Assembly (NCBI GenBank): GCA_027030285.1
Contig: JALVFC010000571.1
Span: forward strand, 1 to 5,490
Direction: 5' to 3'
Source of the DNA: Thiotrichaceae bacterium
Lineage (GTDB): Bacteria; Pseudomonadota; Gammaproteobacteria; Thiotrichales; Thiotrichaceae
DNA: 5,490 nt
Shown here: positions 1-5,124 of the stretch, piece by piece
Layout of the letters: each line of letters starts with the position of its first letter
Position numbering within the stretch: position 1 is the stretch's first letter
Position numbers and translations under genes: made by a program
Notes under the pieces: model-generated
What the model was told of the DNA's origin: nothing
Databases searched by the model: none
Seen by the model: the letters and a program-made list of their open reading frames with translations, nothing else

Positions 1-89
1 TCAATTAATACCTTCCAAACCAGCCAATTTCGTAACCTTGTACCCTCTTGTTCCAATCTTAGCCTTACGTAGACTGTCCTGCTCATAAA

Positions 90-173
90 CTCGCAAAAAT
101 TGATTAACAAGGATACTGTGGACCTGTTGTCTATTTGTCTATTTAGCCTTAACATACCGTTTTAATTTGCGAG
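90..173. repeat. Spaced 8-bp inverted repeat in the leader
   Basis: CTCGCAAA at 90-97 is matched by its exact reverse complement TTTGCGAG at 166-173, and similar AT-rich bases follow each copy on the inner side. The right copy ends seven bases before the ATG at 180 and overlaps its weak ribosome binding region. The pair could be an operator bound by a dimer or a leader stem that limits translation. An 8-bp match in AT-rich DNA can also arise by chance. Confidence 0.25.
127..155 (+). promoter_or_regulatory. Candidate sigma70-type promoter and tandem TTGTCTAT repeat
   Basis: TTGTCT at 127-132 and TAACAT at 150-155 are separated by 17 bases, a reasonable sigma70 -35/-10 pair, and lie just upstream of the DsrC-like gene at 180. 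The -35 hexamer is part of a perfect tandem repeat, TTGTCTAT twice at 127-142, which could be a regulator site or slippage. The rest of the 1-179 leader shows no convincing gene or RNA. Confidence 0.35.
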
Positions 174-179
174 AAAATT

Positions 180-521
180 ATGAGAAACCCAATAGATATT
201 CCTGTAGAGCGCGACACTGATGGTTTTCTGGTACACCCTTCTGACTGGAGTAAAGATATTGCTCGTCAGCTAGCATCCGAGTGGAACAAACTGGAATTAA
301 CCGATGAGCATTTTAAGGTGATTGATTTCATGCGCTCTTTTTTCGAAGAGGAGCAAATCATTCCCGATGTACGGGATGTTGCCAAATTCATGGCAGAAGA
401 AATGAATATCTCGAAAAAAGAAGCTAAAAAAATTCTTTTCAAGTTATTTCCACATGGTTACATGCAACAGGGCTGCCAGGTTGCTGGAATGCGACGACCT
501 CGCGCCTGGAGTGTGGGTTGA
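180..521 (+). CDS. DsrC/TusE-family protein with only the CysB cysteine (RspA-like)
   Basis: A 113-residue protein with the full DsrC/TusE fold pattern: N-terminal DTDGFL (12-17), a W-SKDIA helix (23-28), the TDEHFKVIDFMR helix (41-52), and a C-terminal LFPHG (89-93) leading into the flexible arm. Length is normal for the family. In DsrC the arm carries CysB and, after ten residues, the penultimate CysA. TusE keeps only CysA. Here C99 occupies the CysB position, but the CysA position is W110 and three residues follow. C99 is the only cysteine. CysA carries sulfur in TusE and is needed for the DsrC trisulfide, so neither classic role seems possible. Such family members have been proposed to be regulatory (the name RspA has been used), and DsrC can bind DNA. 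That role here is inference. The start is ATG with a weak GAG-type ribosome site. The gene is 163 bases upstream of aorA and probably has its own transcript. Confidence 0.88.
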   Translation: MRNPIDIPVERDTDGFLVHPSDWSKDIARQLASEWNKLELTDEHFKVIDFMRSFFEEEQIIPDVRDVAKFMAEEMNISKKEAKKILFKLFPHGYMQQGCQVAGMRRPRAWSVG

Positions 522-545
522 TAGCTGCATTTTTTGTATTCCATT

Positions 546-574
546 GTAACCATTCAGCATAGCTGAGTGGTTAC
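546..574. other. 13-bp stem-loop between the DsrC-like gene and aorA
   Basis: GTAACCATTCAGC (546-558) and GCTGAGTGGTTAC (562-574) pair over 13 positions with one G:U wobble and a 3-base ATA loop. It lies 24 bases after the DsrC-like stop codon, where a terminator would be expected. However, the bases that follow on the + strand are A-rich rather than T-rich, and no T-run follows on the other strand either. It may be a weak terminator, an mRNA 3'-end stabiliser, or a palindromic operator for the aor operon downstream. Confidence 0.5.
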
Positions 575-581
575 CAAAATA

Positions 582-611
582 TTTACAAAAAAATTACCTC
601 ACATGTACTAG
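582..611 (+). promoter_or_regulatory. Possible sigma70 promoter for the aor operon
   Basis: TTTACA (582-587, five of six matches to the -35 consensus) is followed after 18 bases by TACTAG (606-611), a weak -10. It lies downstream of the stem-loop and about 75 bases upstream of the chosen aorA start. No -24/-12 sigma54 pattern was seen. This is a pattern match only. Confidence 0.22.
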
Positions 612-670
612 GCTTTATTGTTGAGAGACTTCCATACCAGTGCTTTCTGAAGCGCTATTAATAATCCACC

Positions 671-677
671 AAAGGAG
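671..677 (+). promoter_or_regulatory. Ribosome binding site that fixes the aorA start
   Basis: AAAGGAG sits seven bases upstream of the ATG at 685. An in-frame GTG at 640 would add 15 residues, but it has no comparable site and the added residues do not look like the start of a ferredoxin domain. The ATG at 685 is therefore preferred. Confidence 0.75.
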
Positions 678-684
678 CCTGTTC

Positions 685-1167
685 ATGCAACGATCACTTT
701 ACCTGGATCCCGCCAAATGTACGGGATGTTTACAATGCGAGATGGCTTGTTCTTATGAAAAGCTGGGAGAATTTAATCCGTCGCGATCTTTAATCAAGGT
801 GTTTACCTTCCATGAGGAGGGACGATTTGCACCTTACACCTGTACCCAGTGTGATGATGCCTGGTGCTTGCGAGCCTGTCCGGTTGATGCCATTACCATT
901 AATCTTTCAACGGCTGCAAAGGTTGTCAATGAGGCAAAGTGCGTGGGGTGCAAAGTATGTACCATTGCCTGCCCATTTGGCACGGTGAATTATGTGCATG
1001 AAACTGGCAAGGTTGGCAAATGTGATCTGTGCGACGGTGATCCCGCCTGCGCCAGAGCTTGTCCGACTGAGGCAATTACATTTATCGATGCCAATGCCAC
1101 TGGTTATGAGCGCATGCGCGCCTTCGCCGAGAAAAGTATTTCTGCCGCTAACGCAACTGCATCATAG
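685..1167 (+). CDS. aorA: Ferredoxin-like [4Fe-4S] electron-transfer subunit of aldehyde oxidoreductase
   Basis: A 160-residue polyferredoxin-like protein with exactly sixteen cysteines in four groups: C12/15/18/22, C53/56/61/65, C86/89/92/96 and C113/116/122/126. The second and fourth groups have the longer CX2CX4-5CX3CP spacing typical of HycB/CooF/DmsB-like subunits. This predicts four [4Fe-4S] clusters forming an electron wire. No signal peptide or Tat motif is visible, so the protein is likely cytoplasmic. It directly precedes the AOR catalytic gene, whose Shine-Dalgarno sequence overlaps its stop codon, so the two are co-translated. The order Fe-S subunit, tungsten subunit, FAD subunit matches AorABC of Aromatoleum aromaticum, where the small subunit has been reported to form filaments carrying several AorB protomers. 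Whether this one polymerises cannot be seen from the sequence. The C-terminal tail after residue 134 is Ala/Ser-rich and lacks motifs. Confidence 0.92.
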   Translation: MQRSLYLDPAKCTGCLQCEMACSYEKLGEFNPSRSLIKVFTFHEEGRFAPYTCTQCDDAWCLRACPVDAITINLSTAAKVVNEAKCVGCKVCTIACPFGTVNYVHETGKVGKCDLCDGDPACARACPTEAITFIDANATGYERMRAFAEKSISAANATAS

Positions 1168-1171
1168 GAGG
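1166..1171 (+). promoter_or_regulatory. Strong Shine-Dalgarno of aorB overlapping the aorA stop
   Basis: AGGAGG lies six bases before the ATG at 1178 and overlaps the last two bases of the aorA TAG. It fixes the aorB start at 1178. An upstream in-frame ATG at 992 would overlap aorA by about 175 bases, and the extra 62 residues show no AOR-like sequence. Confidence 0.85.
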
Positions 1172-1177
1172 AAAAAG

Positions 1178-3037
1178 ATGTCCTGGACGAGAAAAATTCT
1201 GCGCGTCAATCTGACTGAAGGAACCTGCACACCTGAACCCTTAAACATGCAGTGGGCGAATGATTACTTGGGTCAGCGTGGGTTGGCAACCAAATATCTG
1301 GTGGAAGAAACAGACCCTAAAGTACATCCTTTGAGTCCTGAAAATAAACTGATTATGGCAACCGGACCGCTGACCGGGACAATGGTTTCAACGGGCGGTC
1401 GTTATTCTGTCATCACCAAAGGTCCTTTGACGGGAGCCATTGCCTGCTCCAATTCCGGCGGTTTTCTGGGTAATGAATTCAAGAATGCGGGTTGGGATAT
1501 GATTATCTTTGAAGGTCGCTCCCCTACTCCCGTTTATCTTTACATAGAAAATGACCTGGCTGAATTACGTCCGGCTGAGCATCTGTGGGGCAAGTCGGCC
1601 TGGGAAGCAGATGATATTTTGCATGCGGATCATCAGGATCCCAATTTGCGTGTTGCCGTCATTGGACGTACTTCTGAAAATGGCTGTTTATTTGGCTGCG
1701 TGATTAATGACCGACATCGTGCTGCTGGACGTTCAGGCGTGGGCACAGTAATGGCATCGAAACACCTGAAAGCTGTCGCCGTTCGGGGTACTTTGGGAGT
1801 GGCTGCACCGCACAGCTCAGATGAGTTCTTTAAGGCGGTGGCAGATGGTAAGGAAGTGCTGGCGGAAAATCCGGTTACCGGACAGGGTTTGCCGACTTAT
1901 GGCACGCAGGTGTTAATGAATGTGATTAACGGGGTTGGCGGTTTACCTGCGCGCAATATGCGTGATGTGGGTTTTGAGGGTGCAGAAAATATTTCCGGTG
2001 AAGCAATGCATGAACCGCGTGCCAGCGATGGCAAGCCAAACCTGGTTACTAATGCCGCCTGTTTTGGTTGTACCATTGCCTGTGGACGTATTTCCACCAT
2101 TGACAAAACGCATTTCTCGATCAGGGATAAAGCAGACAAGCCGCAATACCAGGGCGCATCTGGCGGGCTGGAGTATGAAGCGGCCTGGTCTCTGGGGGCT
2201 GATACGGGTGTCGATGATCTGGATGCGCTAACGTATGTGAACTTTGTCTGTAATGAAGATGGTTTTGACCCTATCAGCTTTGGTTGTACCGTAGCTGCTG
2301 CCATGGAGCTGTTTGAAGCGGGCAAAATCACCCTGGAAGATACGGGTGGCATTGATTTACGTTTCGGCAATGCGGAGGCATTGGTGGCGGTAACTGAAGC
2401 ACTGGTAACTGGTGAAGGCTTTGGTGCAGTCATTGGCATGGGTTCCAAACGACTGTGTGAGAAATATGGTGATGCCGACTTGTCCATGTCGGTGAAGGGA
2501 CTGGAGTTTCCGGCTTATGATCCGCGGGGCATTCAGGGCATCGGCCTGAACTATGCTACCTCCAATCGTGGCGCGTGCCATGTGCGTGGTTATACCATTG
2601 CCTCAGAAATTCTGGGTATTCCGGTAAAAACCGAGCAAACGGATACGGACGGCAAGCCTGAACTGGTAAAGGCATTCCAGGATGCGACAGCACTGGTGGA
2701 TTCAGCCGGGATCTGCCTGTTTACCACCTTTGCCTGGGGCATGGAAAATATTGCACCGCAGATTGATGCTGCCTGTGAGGGTGACTGGAGTGTTGAGCGA
2801 TGTCTTGAAGTGGGTGAGCGCATCTGGAATCTGGAACGCATGTATAACAATGCCGCCGGTTTTACCGCTGATGATGACAAGCTGCCAAAACGCCTGCTAA
2901 AAGAAGCCATCAAATCAGGCCCTACCAAGGGTCAGGTCAATCGACTGGGTGAAATGTTGCCCAAGTATTACGAAATCCGCGGCTGGACAGAGAGTGGTGA
3001 ACCCACGCCAGAGACCGTAAGCCGTCTCGGTTTATAG
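1178..3037 (+). CDS. aorB: Tungsten-containing aldehyde:ferredoxin oxidoreductase catalytic subunit
   Basis: A 619-residue protein, the normal AOR length, with N-terminal and central/C-terminal AOR domains. It should oxidise aldehydes to carboxylic acids at a tungsten bis-pyranopterin centre; related enzymes can also reduce acids. Visible hallmarks are the early RGLATKYL segment (about 34-41), the pterin-binding TGPLTGT and GGRYSV region (R75), and the cluster ligands C295, C298 and C302 in CX2CX3C, completed by C513. The two pterin-contacting motifs are NEDGFD (359-364) and DSAGIC (508-513). E332 and H468 are offset by 19-20 residues from Glu313 and His448, the active-site residues of Pyrococcus furiosus AOR, and the cluster C513 is offset by the same 19. 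No key residue is missing and no export signal is seen. The stop is followed 11 bases later by aorC. Substrate range cannot be read from the sequence, and molybdenum instead of tungsten cannot be excluded. Confidence 0.96.
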   Translation: MSWTRKILRVNLTEGTCTPEPLNMQWANDYLGQRGLATKYLVEETDPKVHPLSPENKLIMATGPLTGTMVSTGGRYSVITKGPLTGAIACSNSGGFLGNEFKNAGWDMIIFEGRSPTPVYLYIENDLAELRPAEHLWGKSAWEADDILHADHQDPNLRVAVIGRTSENGCLFGCVINDRHRAAGRSGVGTVMASKHLKAVAVRGTLGVAAPHSSDEFFKAVADGKEVLAENPVTGQGLPTYGTQVLMNVINGVGGLPARNMRDVGFEGAENISGEAMHEPRASDGKPNLVTNAACFGCTIACGRISTIDKTHFSIRDKADKPQYQGASGGLEYEAAWSLGADTGVDDLDALTYVNFVCNEDGFDPISFGCTVAAAMELFEAGKITLEDTGGIDLRFGNAEALVAVTEALVTGEGFGAVIGMGSKRLCEKYGDADLSMSVKGLEFPAYDPRGIQGIGLNYATSNRGACHVRGYTIASEILGIPVKTEQTDTDGKPELVKAFQDATALVDSAGICLFTTFAWGMENIAPQIDAACEGDWSVERCLEVGERIWNLERMYNNAAGFTADDDKLPKRLLKEAIKSGPTKGQVNRLGEMLPKYYEIRGWTESGEPTPETVSRLGL

Positions 3038-3048
3038 TCGGGGGATGT

Positions 3049-4302
3049 ATGCAACATATTATTATTGGTGCAGGTCCCTGTGGTGTGGTCGCCGCAGAAA
3101 CTCTGCGTAAAAAAAGTCCCTCTGCCAAAATCACCCTGATTGGTAATGAACCTGAACCGCCCTATTCGCGTATGGCAATCCCTTATTATCTGGTGAATAA
3201 AATCACCGAAGATGGGACTTATTTACGTCAGGATCAGCATTATAAGGAACTGGGTATTGATTACCTGAGCCAGCCAGTCACCTCGATTGACACGGGTAGC
3301 CAACTAGTCACGCTGGCAGATCAAAGCCAGTTACCATATGACAAGTTACTGATAGCCAGTGGTTCGCACCCAGTCTCGCCACCCATTGAAGGCATCGACC
3401 TGCCGCATGTGCATTCCTGCTGGACATTGGAGGATGCCCGACAGATTACTGCATTGGCAAAAACAGGCTCCAATGTGGTGTTAATGGGTGCTGGTTTTAT
3501 TGGCTGTATTATTCTTGAATCACTGGTAAAGCGCGGTGTGAACCTGACCGTGGTTGAAATGAGTGATCGCATGATTCCCCGCATGCTGAATGAAACAGCT
3601 GGCGGTCTGCTAAAAAAATGGTGTATTAAAAAAGGTGTCAAGGTACTGACATCCACCAAAATTACGGCGATTAGCGAATCAGGCAGCGGCATGCAGGTAG
3701 CACTGGATAATGGTGACAGCCTGCTTGCTGACCTGGTGATTACCGCAACTGGTGTCAAACCCAACACGGATTTTTTGCAAGGTTCCGGTATTGAGGTTGA
3801 TAATGGCGTTGTCGTTAATAATCGGCTGCAAACCAATATACCCTCTGTGTATGCCGCAGGTGATGTCGCCCGTGGCAAGGATTTTTCCACCGGAAATTTC
3901 AGCGTACAGGCAATTCAACCCACGGCTACCGATCATGGACGTATTGCCGCCCTGAATATGGCAGGAATGGATGTTGAACATCACGGTTCACTGAATATGA
4001 ATGTGCTGGATACATTGGGGCTGTTGTCTTACTCGTTTGGCTTGTGGATGGGTGTTGAGGAAGGTGATAGTGTGAGCCTGTACAATCCTGAAGCCTATCA
4101 GTATATCAACCTGCGGTTTGGTGTTGATGAAGATGAAGATGTGCTCATCGGTGCCAGCATGCTTGGCGATACAGCGCATGTCGGCATCGTGCGTGGACTC
4201 ATTGAAAGCAGAATTCATTTGCGCGAGTGGAAAGAACGCTTGCTGGATAACCCCATCCGCTTAATGGAAGCATATTTGGCTAGAACACAAGAGTTTGGCT
4301 AG
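3049..4302 (+). CDS. aorC: FAD-dependent NAD(P)H oxidoreductase subunit of aldehyde oxidoreductase
   Basis: A 417-residue member of the pyridine nucleotide-disulfide/rubredoxin reductase-like flavoprotein family. It has the N-terminal FAD dinucleotide-binding GAGPCG (7-12), the PPYSRMAIPYYL segment (about 38-49) typical of this group, a second Rossmann motif GAGFIG (147-152) for NAD(P)H, and the C-terminal FAD motif AAGD (269-272). No redox-active CXXC or CX4C pair is seen, so it is not a thioredoxin-reductase-like disulfide enzyme. It probably passes electrons between the AorA iron-sulfur chain and NAD(P), making the complex NAD-linked rather than only ferredoxin-linked. An EDEDEDV-type acidic patch lies near 363-369. 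It begins 11 bases after aorB with a GGGGGA stretch at 3040-3045 as a tightly spaced ribosome site, and is part of the same operon. Coenzyme preference is not determined. Confidence 0.92.
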   Translation: MQHIIIGAGPCGVVAAETLRKKSPSAKITLIGNEPEPPYSRMAIPYYLVNKITEDGTYLRQDQHYKELGIDYLSQPVTSIDTGSQLVTLADQSQLPYDKLLIASGSHPVSPPIEGIDLPHVHSCWTLEDARQITALAKTGSNVVLMGAGFIGCIILESLVKRGVNLTVVEMSDRMIPRMLNETAGGLLKKWCIKKGVKVLTSTKITAISESGSGMQVALDNGDSLLADLVITATGVKPNTDFLQGSGIEVDNGVVVNNRLQTNIPSVYAAGDVARGKDFSTGNFSVQAIQPTATDHGRIAALNMAGMDVEHHGSLNMNVLDTLGLLSYSFGLWMGVEEGDSVSLYNPEAYQYINLRFGVDEDEDVLIGASMLGDTAHVGIVRGLIESRIHLREWKERLLDNPIRLMEAYLARTQEFG

Positions 4303-4327
4303 GAGGCTGTCCGAGAGAGATAGTTAA

Positions 4328-4576
4328 ATGAAAATGTACCTGGAACTTTACGCCTCGCTGATGCATTTGCTGCCCCCTGGCAAATCAAGGCATCAGCGCG
4401 AAATTAGCGTTAACGAAGGCACTACTGTGCAGGATGTCATCGAGAGCTATCATATTCCCCCGGAGATGGCACATATCGTACTGGTCAATGGACATTTTGT
4501 TTGTGATGAGCGTGACAAACATATCTTGCAGGAAGGTGATACGCTCTCCATCTGGCCTCCCGTAGCGGGCGGTTGA
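4328..4576 (+). CDS. MoaD/ThiS-like ubiquitin-fold sulfur carrier protein
   Basis: An 82-residue protein with the MoaD/ThiS beta-grasp pattern: strand MYLELYASL, a helix after TTVQDVIESYHI (about 37-48), IVLVNGHFV (about 55-63), an EGDTLSIWPPVAGG end, and the diagnostic C-terminal Gly-Gly (81-82). In this family the terminal glycine is adenylated by a MoeB/ThiF enzyme and converted to a thiocarboxylate that delivers sulfur, in MoaD to make the pyranopterin dithiolene. Placed after aorABC and before a MoeB-like gene, it is probably a dedicated carrier for the tungsten cofactor of AOR. Its start is 25 bases after aorC with only a purine-rich GAGAGAGA stretch (4313-4320) as ribosome site. A second ATG at codon 3 is also possible. 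A role in thiamine or other sulfur transfer is less likely but possible. Confidence 0.9.
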   Translation: MKMYLELYASLMHLLPPGKSRHQREISVNEGTTVQDVIESYHIPPEMAHIVLVNGHFVCDERDKHILQEGDTLSIWPPVAGG

Positions 4577-4579
4577 TCC

Positions 4580-4885
4580 GTGCAAGCGAGCCAAACGGTT
4601 GAGCTGGAAATGGGTTACACCCCGAAAGAATTTGCCAGGACATTAACCGGCTCATTCAGTACACAAACACCGTTTAGCGTGCATGCGATAGATACAAACC
4701 ATTGGCAAGTTGATCTTGATAGCGCTCAGATAGCTATTCAAATCAAGCCACTACCGCCCCGTATTATCGCCATGCTAAGTTTACCCGTGCTACAGGTTCG
4801 TTTTACATTTAGCAAGATGCCGAAGGCACAACAAGAGGAATTCTTTAGACGTTTCTTTCAATACTTTCATAAAGGTGGTGGCTAA
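4580..4885 (+). CDS. Unknown 101-aa protein ending in Gly-Gly-Gly
   Basis: I do not recognise this family. The frame starts with GTG three bases after the MoaD-like stop codon, and an ATG at codon 11 (4610) is a possible alternative. The protein contains no cysteine, signal peptide or membrane segment. Its middle looks like alternating beta strands (HWQVDL, QIAIQIKPL, PVLQVRFTF). It ends in a basic, aromatic helix (QQEEFFRRFFQYFHK) followed by three glycines. Its position between the carrier and the E1-like enzyme, in a run of closely spaced genes, argues that it is real and related to cofactor maturation. The glycine tail is intriguing beside an enzyme that activates Gly-Gly tails, but the rest does not obviously match a beta-grasp fold. 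The stop codon TAA forms the left flank of the inserted element at 4886. Confidence 0.7.
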   Translation: MQASQTVELEMGYTPKEFARTLTGSFSTQTPFSVHAIDTNHWQVDLDSAQIAIQIKPLPPRIIAMLSLPVLQVRFTFSKMPKAQQEEFFRRFFQYFHKGGG

Positions 4886-4903
4886 GCCTAAAATCCTTAG
4901 TTG
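4886..4903 (+). repeat. Left terminal inverted repeat
   Basis: This 18-base end begins directly after the TAA stop of the 101-aa gene and is the exact reverse complement of 5105-5122. The match reaches 19 bases if the flanking A (4885) and T (5123) are counted, then breaks on both sides. Confidence 0.85.
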
Positions 4904-4984
4904 ACCGCTTGAGATAATATCAATGCTTATGATTTTAAAAGAAAATAGAGCCTATTTAGACTTCACTCAGTGGGTGAGGTCGCT

Positions 4985-5103
4985 ACAGGGCAGATTGCAC
5001 AGCTGTGATGGTGCATGTCTGCGTTGTAACGACTTGAAAGGGATGACCATTCCGCACCGTTACGCCTTGCCCTGCACCACCACAGCCGCACACTCTACCC
5101 TGT
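4985..5103. repeat. Nested palindromic interior of the element
   Basis: Nested inverted repeats lie inside the element. ACAGGG (4985-4990) pairs with CCCTGT (5098-5103). GCTGTGATGGTGCA (5002-5015) pairs with TGCACCACCACAGC (5073-5086) with one mismatch. GTAACG (5026-5031) pairs with CGTTAC (5058-5063). A competing local hairpin is also possible, 4990-5000 with 5011-5022, about 11 pairs with one bulge. An RNA of this region would form a long imperfect hairpin, as expected for a MITE or a structured RNA. Confidence 0.6.
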
Positions 5104-5104
5104 C

Positions 5105-5122
5105 CAACTAAGGATTTTAGGC
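5105..5122 (-). repeat. Right terminal inverted repeat
   Basis: Exact reverse complement of the left end at 4886-4903. It ends two bases before the ATG of the MoeB-like gene and contains the AAGGA that now serves as that gene's ribosome site. Confidence 0.85.
5110..5114 (+). promoter_or_regulatory. Shine-Dalgarno of the MoeB-like gene, supplied by the element
   Basis: AAGGA lies ten bases before the ATG at 5125 and falls inside the right terminal inverted repeat. The inserted element thus provides the translation signal. The same bases would be base-paired if the two terminal repeats anneal in the mRNA, which could reduce translation. Confidence 0.55.
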
Positions 5123-5124
5123 TA

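Larger units (their letters stand above)
4886..5122. mobile_element. MITE-like 237-bp element with 18-bp terminal inverted repeats
   Basis: The ends GCCTAAAATCCTTAGTTG (4886-4903) and CAACTAAGGATTTTAGGC (5105-5122) are perfect reverse complements. TAA flanks both sides (4883-4885 and 5123-5125), consistent with a 3-bp target duplication. TNA-type 3-bp duplications are known for some IS5-family subgroups, but the family here is not established. The interior has no transposase and is itself partly palindromic. Removing the element and one TAA joins the upstream gene to the downstream gene as GGCTAATGAAC, a classic TAATG stop-start overlap, with AAAGG (4871-4875) nine bases before the ATG. This makes recent insertion into a coupled gene pair the best explanation. 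A conserved regulatory RNA hairpin is the main alternative. Confidence 0.68.

Noticed and set aside
100..114. FNR-like site starting TTGAT
   Set aside because: Only the left half matches TTGAT-N4-ATCAA; the right half reads AAGGA.
1..138. 45-codon open frame on the minus strand ending with a TGA at 3-1
   Set aside because: It has no ATG and no recognised motif. An open run of this length is common by chance, although the end of a short or decayed gene cannot be fully excluded.
992..1177. Upstream extension of the aorB frame to an ATG at 992
   Set aside because: It would overlap aorA almost completely in another frame, shows no AOR-like sequence, and the strong AGGAGG site points to ATG 1178.
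1897..2487. Long minus-strand open frames across aorB and aorC
   Set aside because: They are antiparallel to genes with clear family motifs and have no recognisable protein content, so they are coding-strand shadows.
4923..5111. 62-aa open frame inside the 237-bp element, with a CDGACLRC stretch
   Set aside because: It lies entirely in the palindromic element, overlaps its right terminal repeat, has no good ribosome site and no recognisable protein pattern. A chance frame is more likely.
4886..5122. Integron attC site
   Set aside because: The ends vaguely resemble attC arms, but the length exceeds usual attC sites, the GTTRRRY/RYYYAAC core arrangement is not found at the ends, and no cassette or integrase context is visible.
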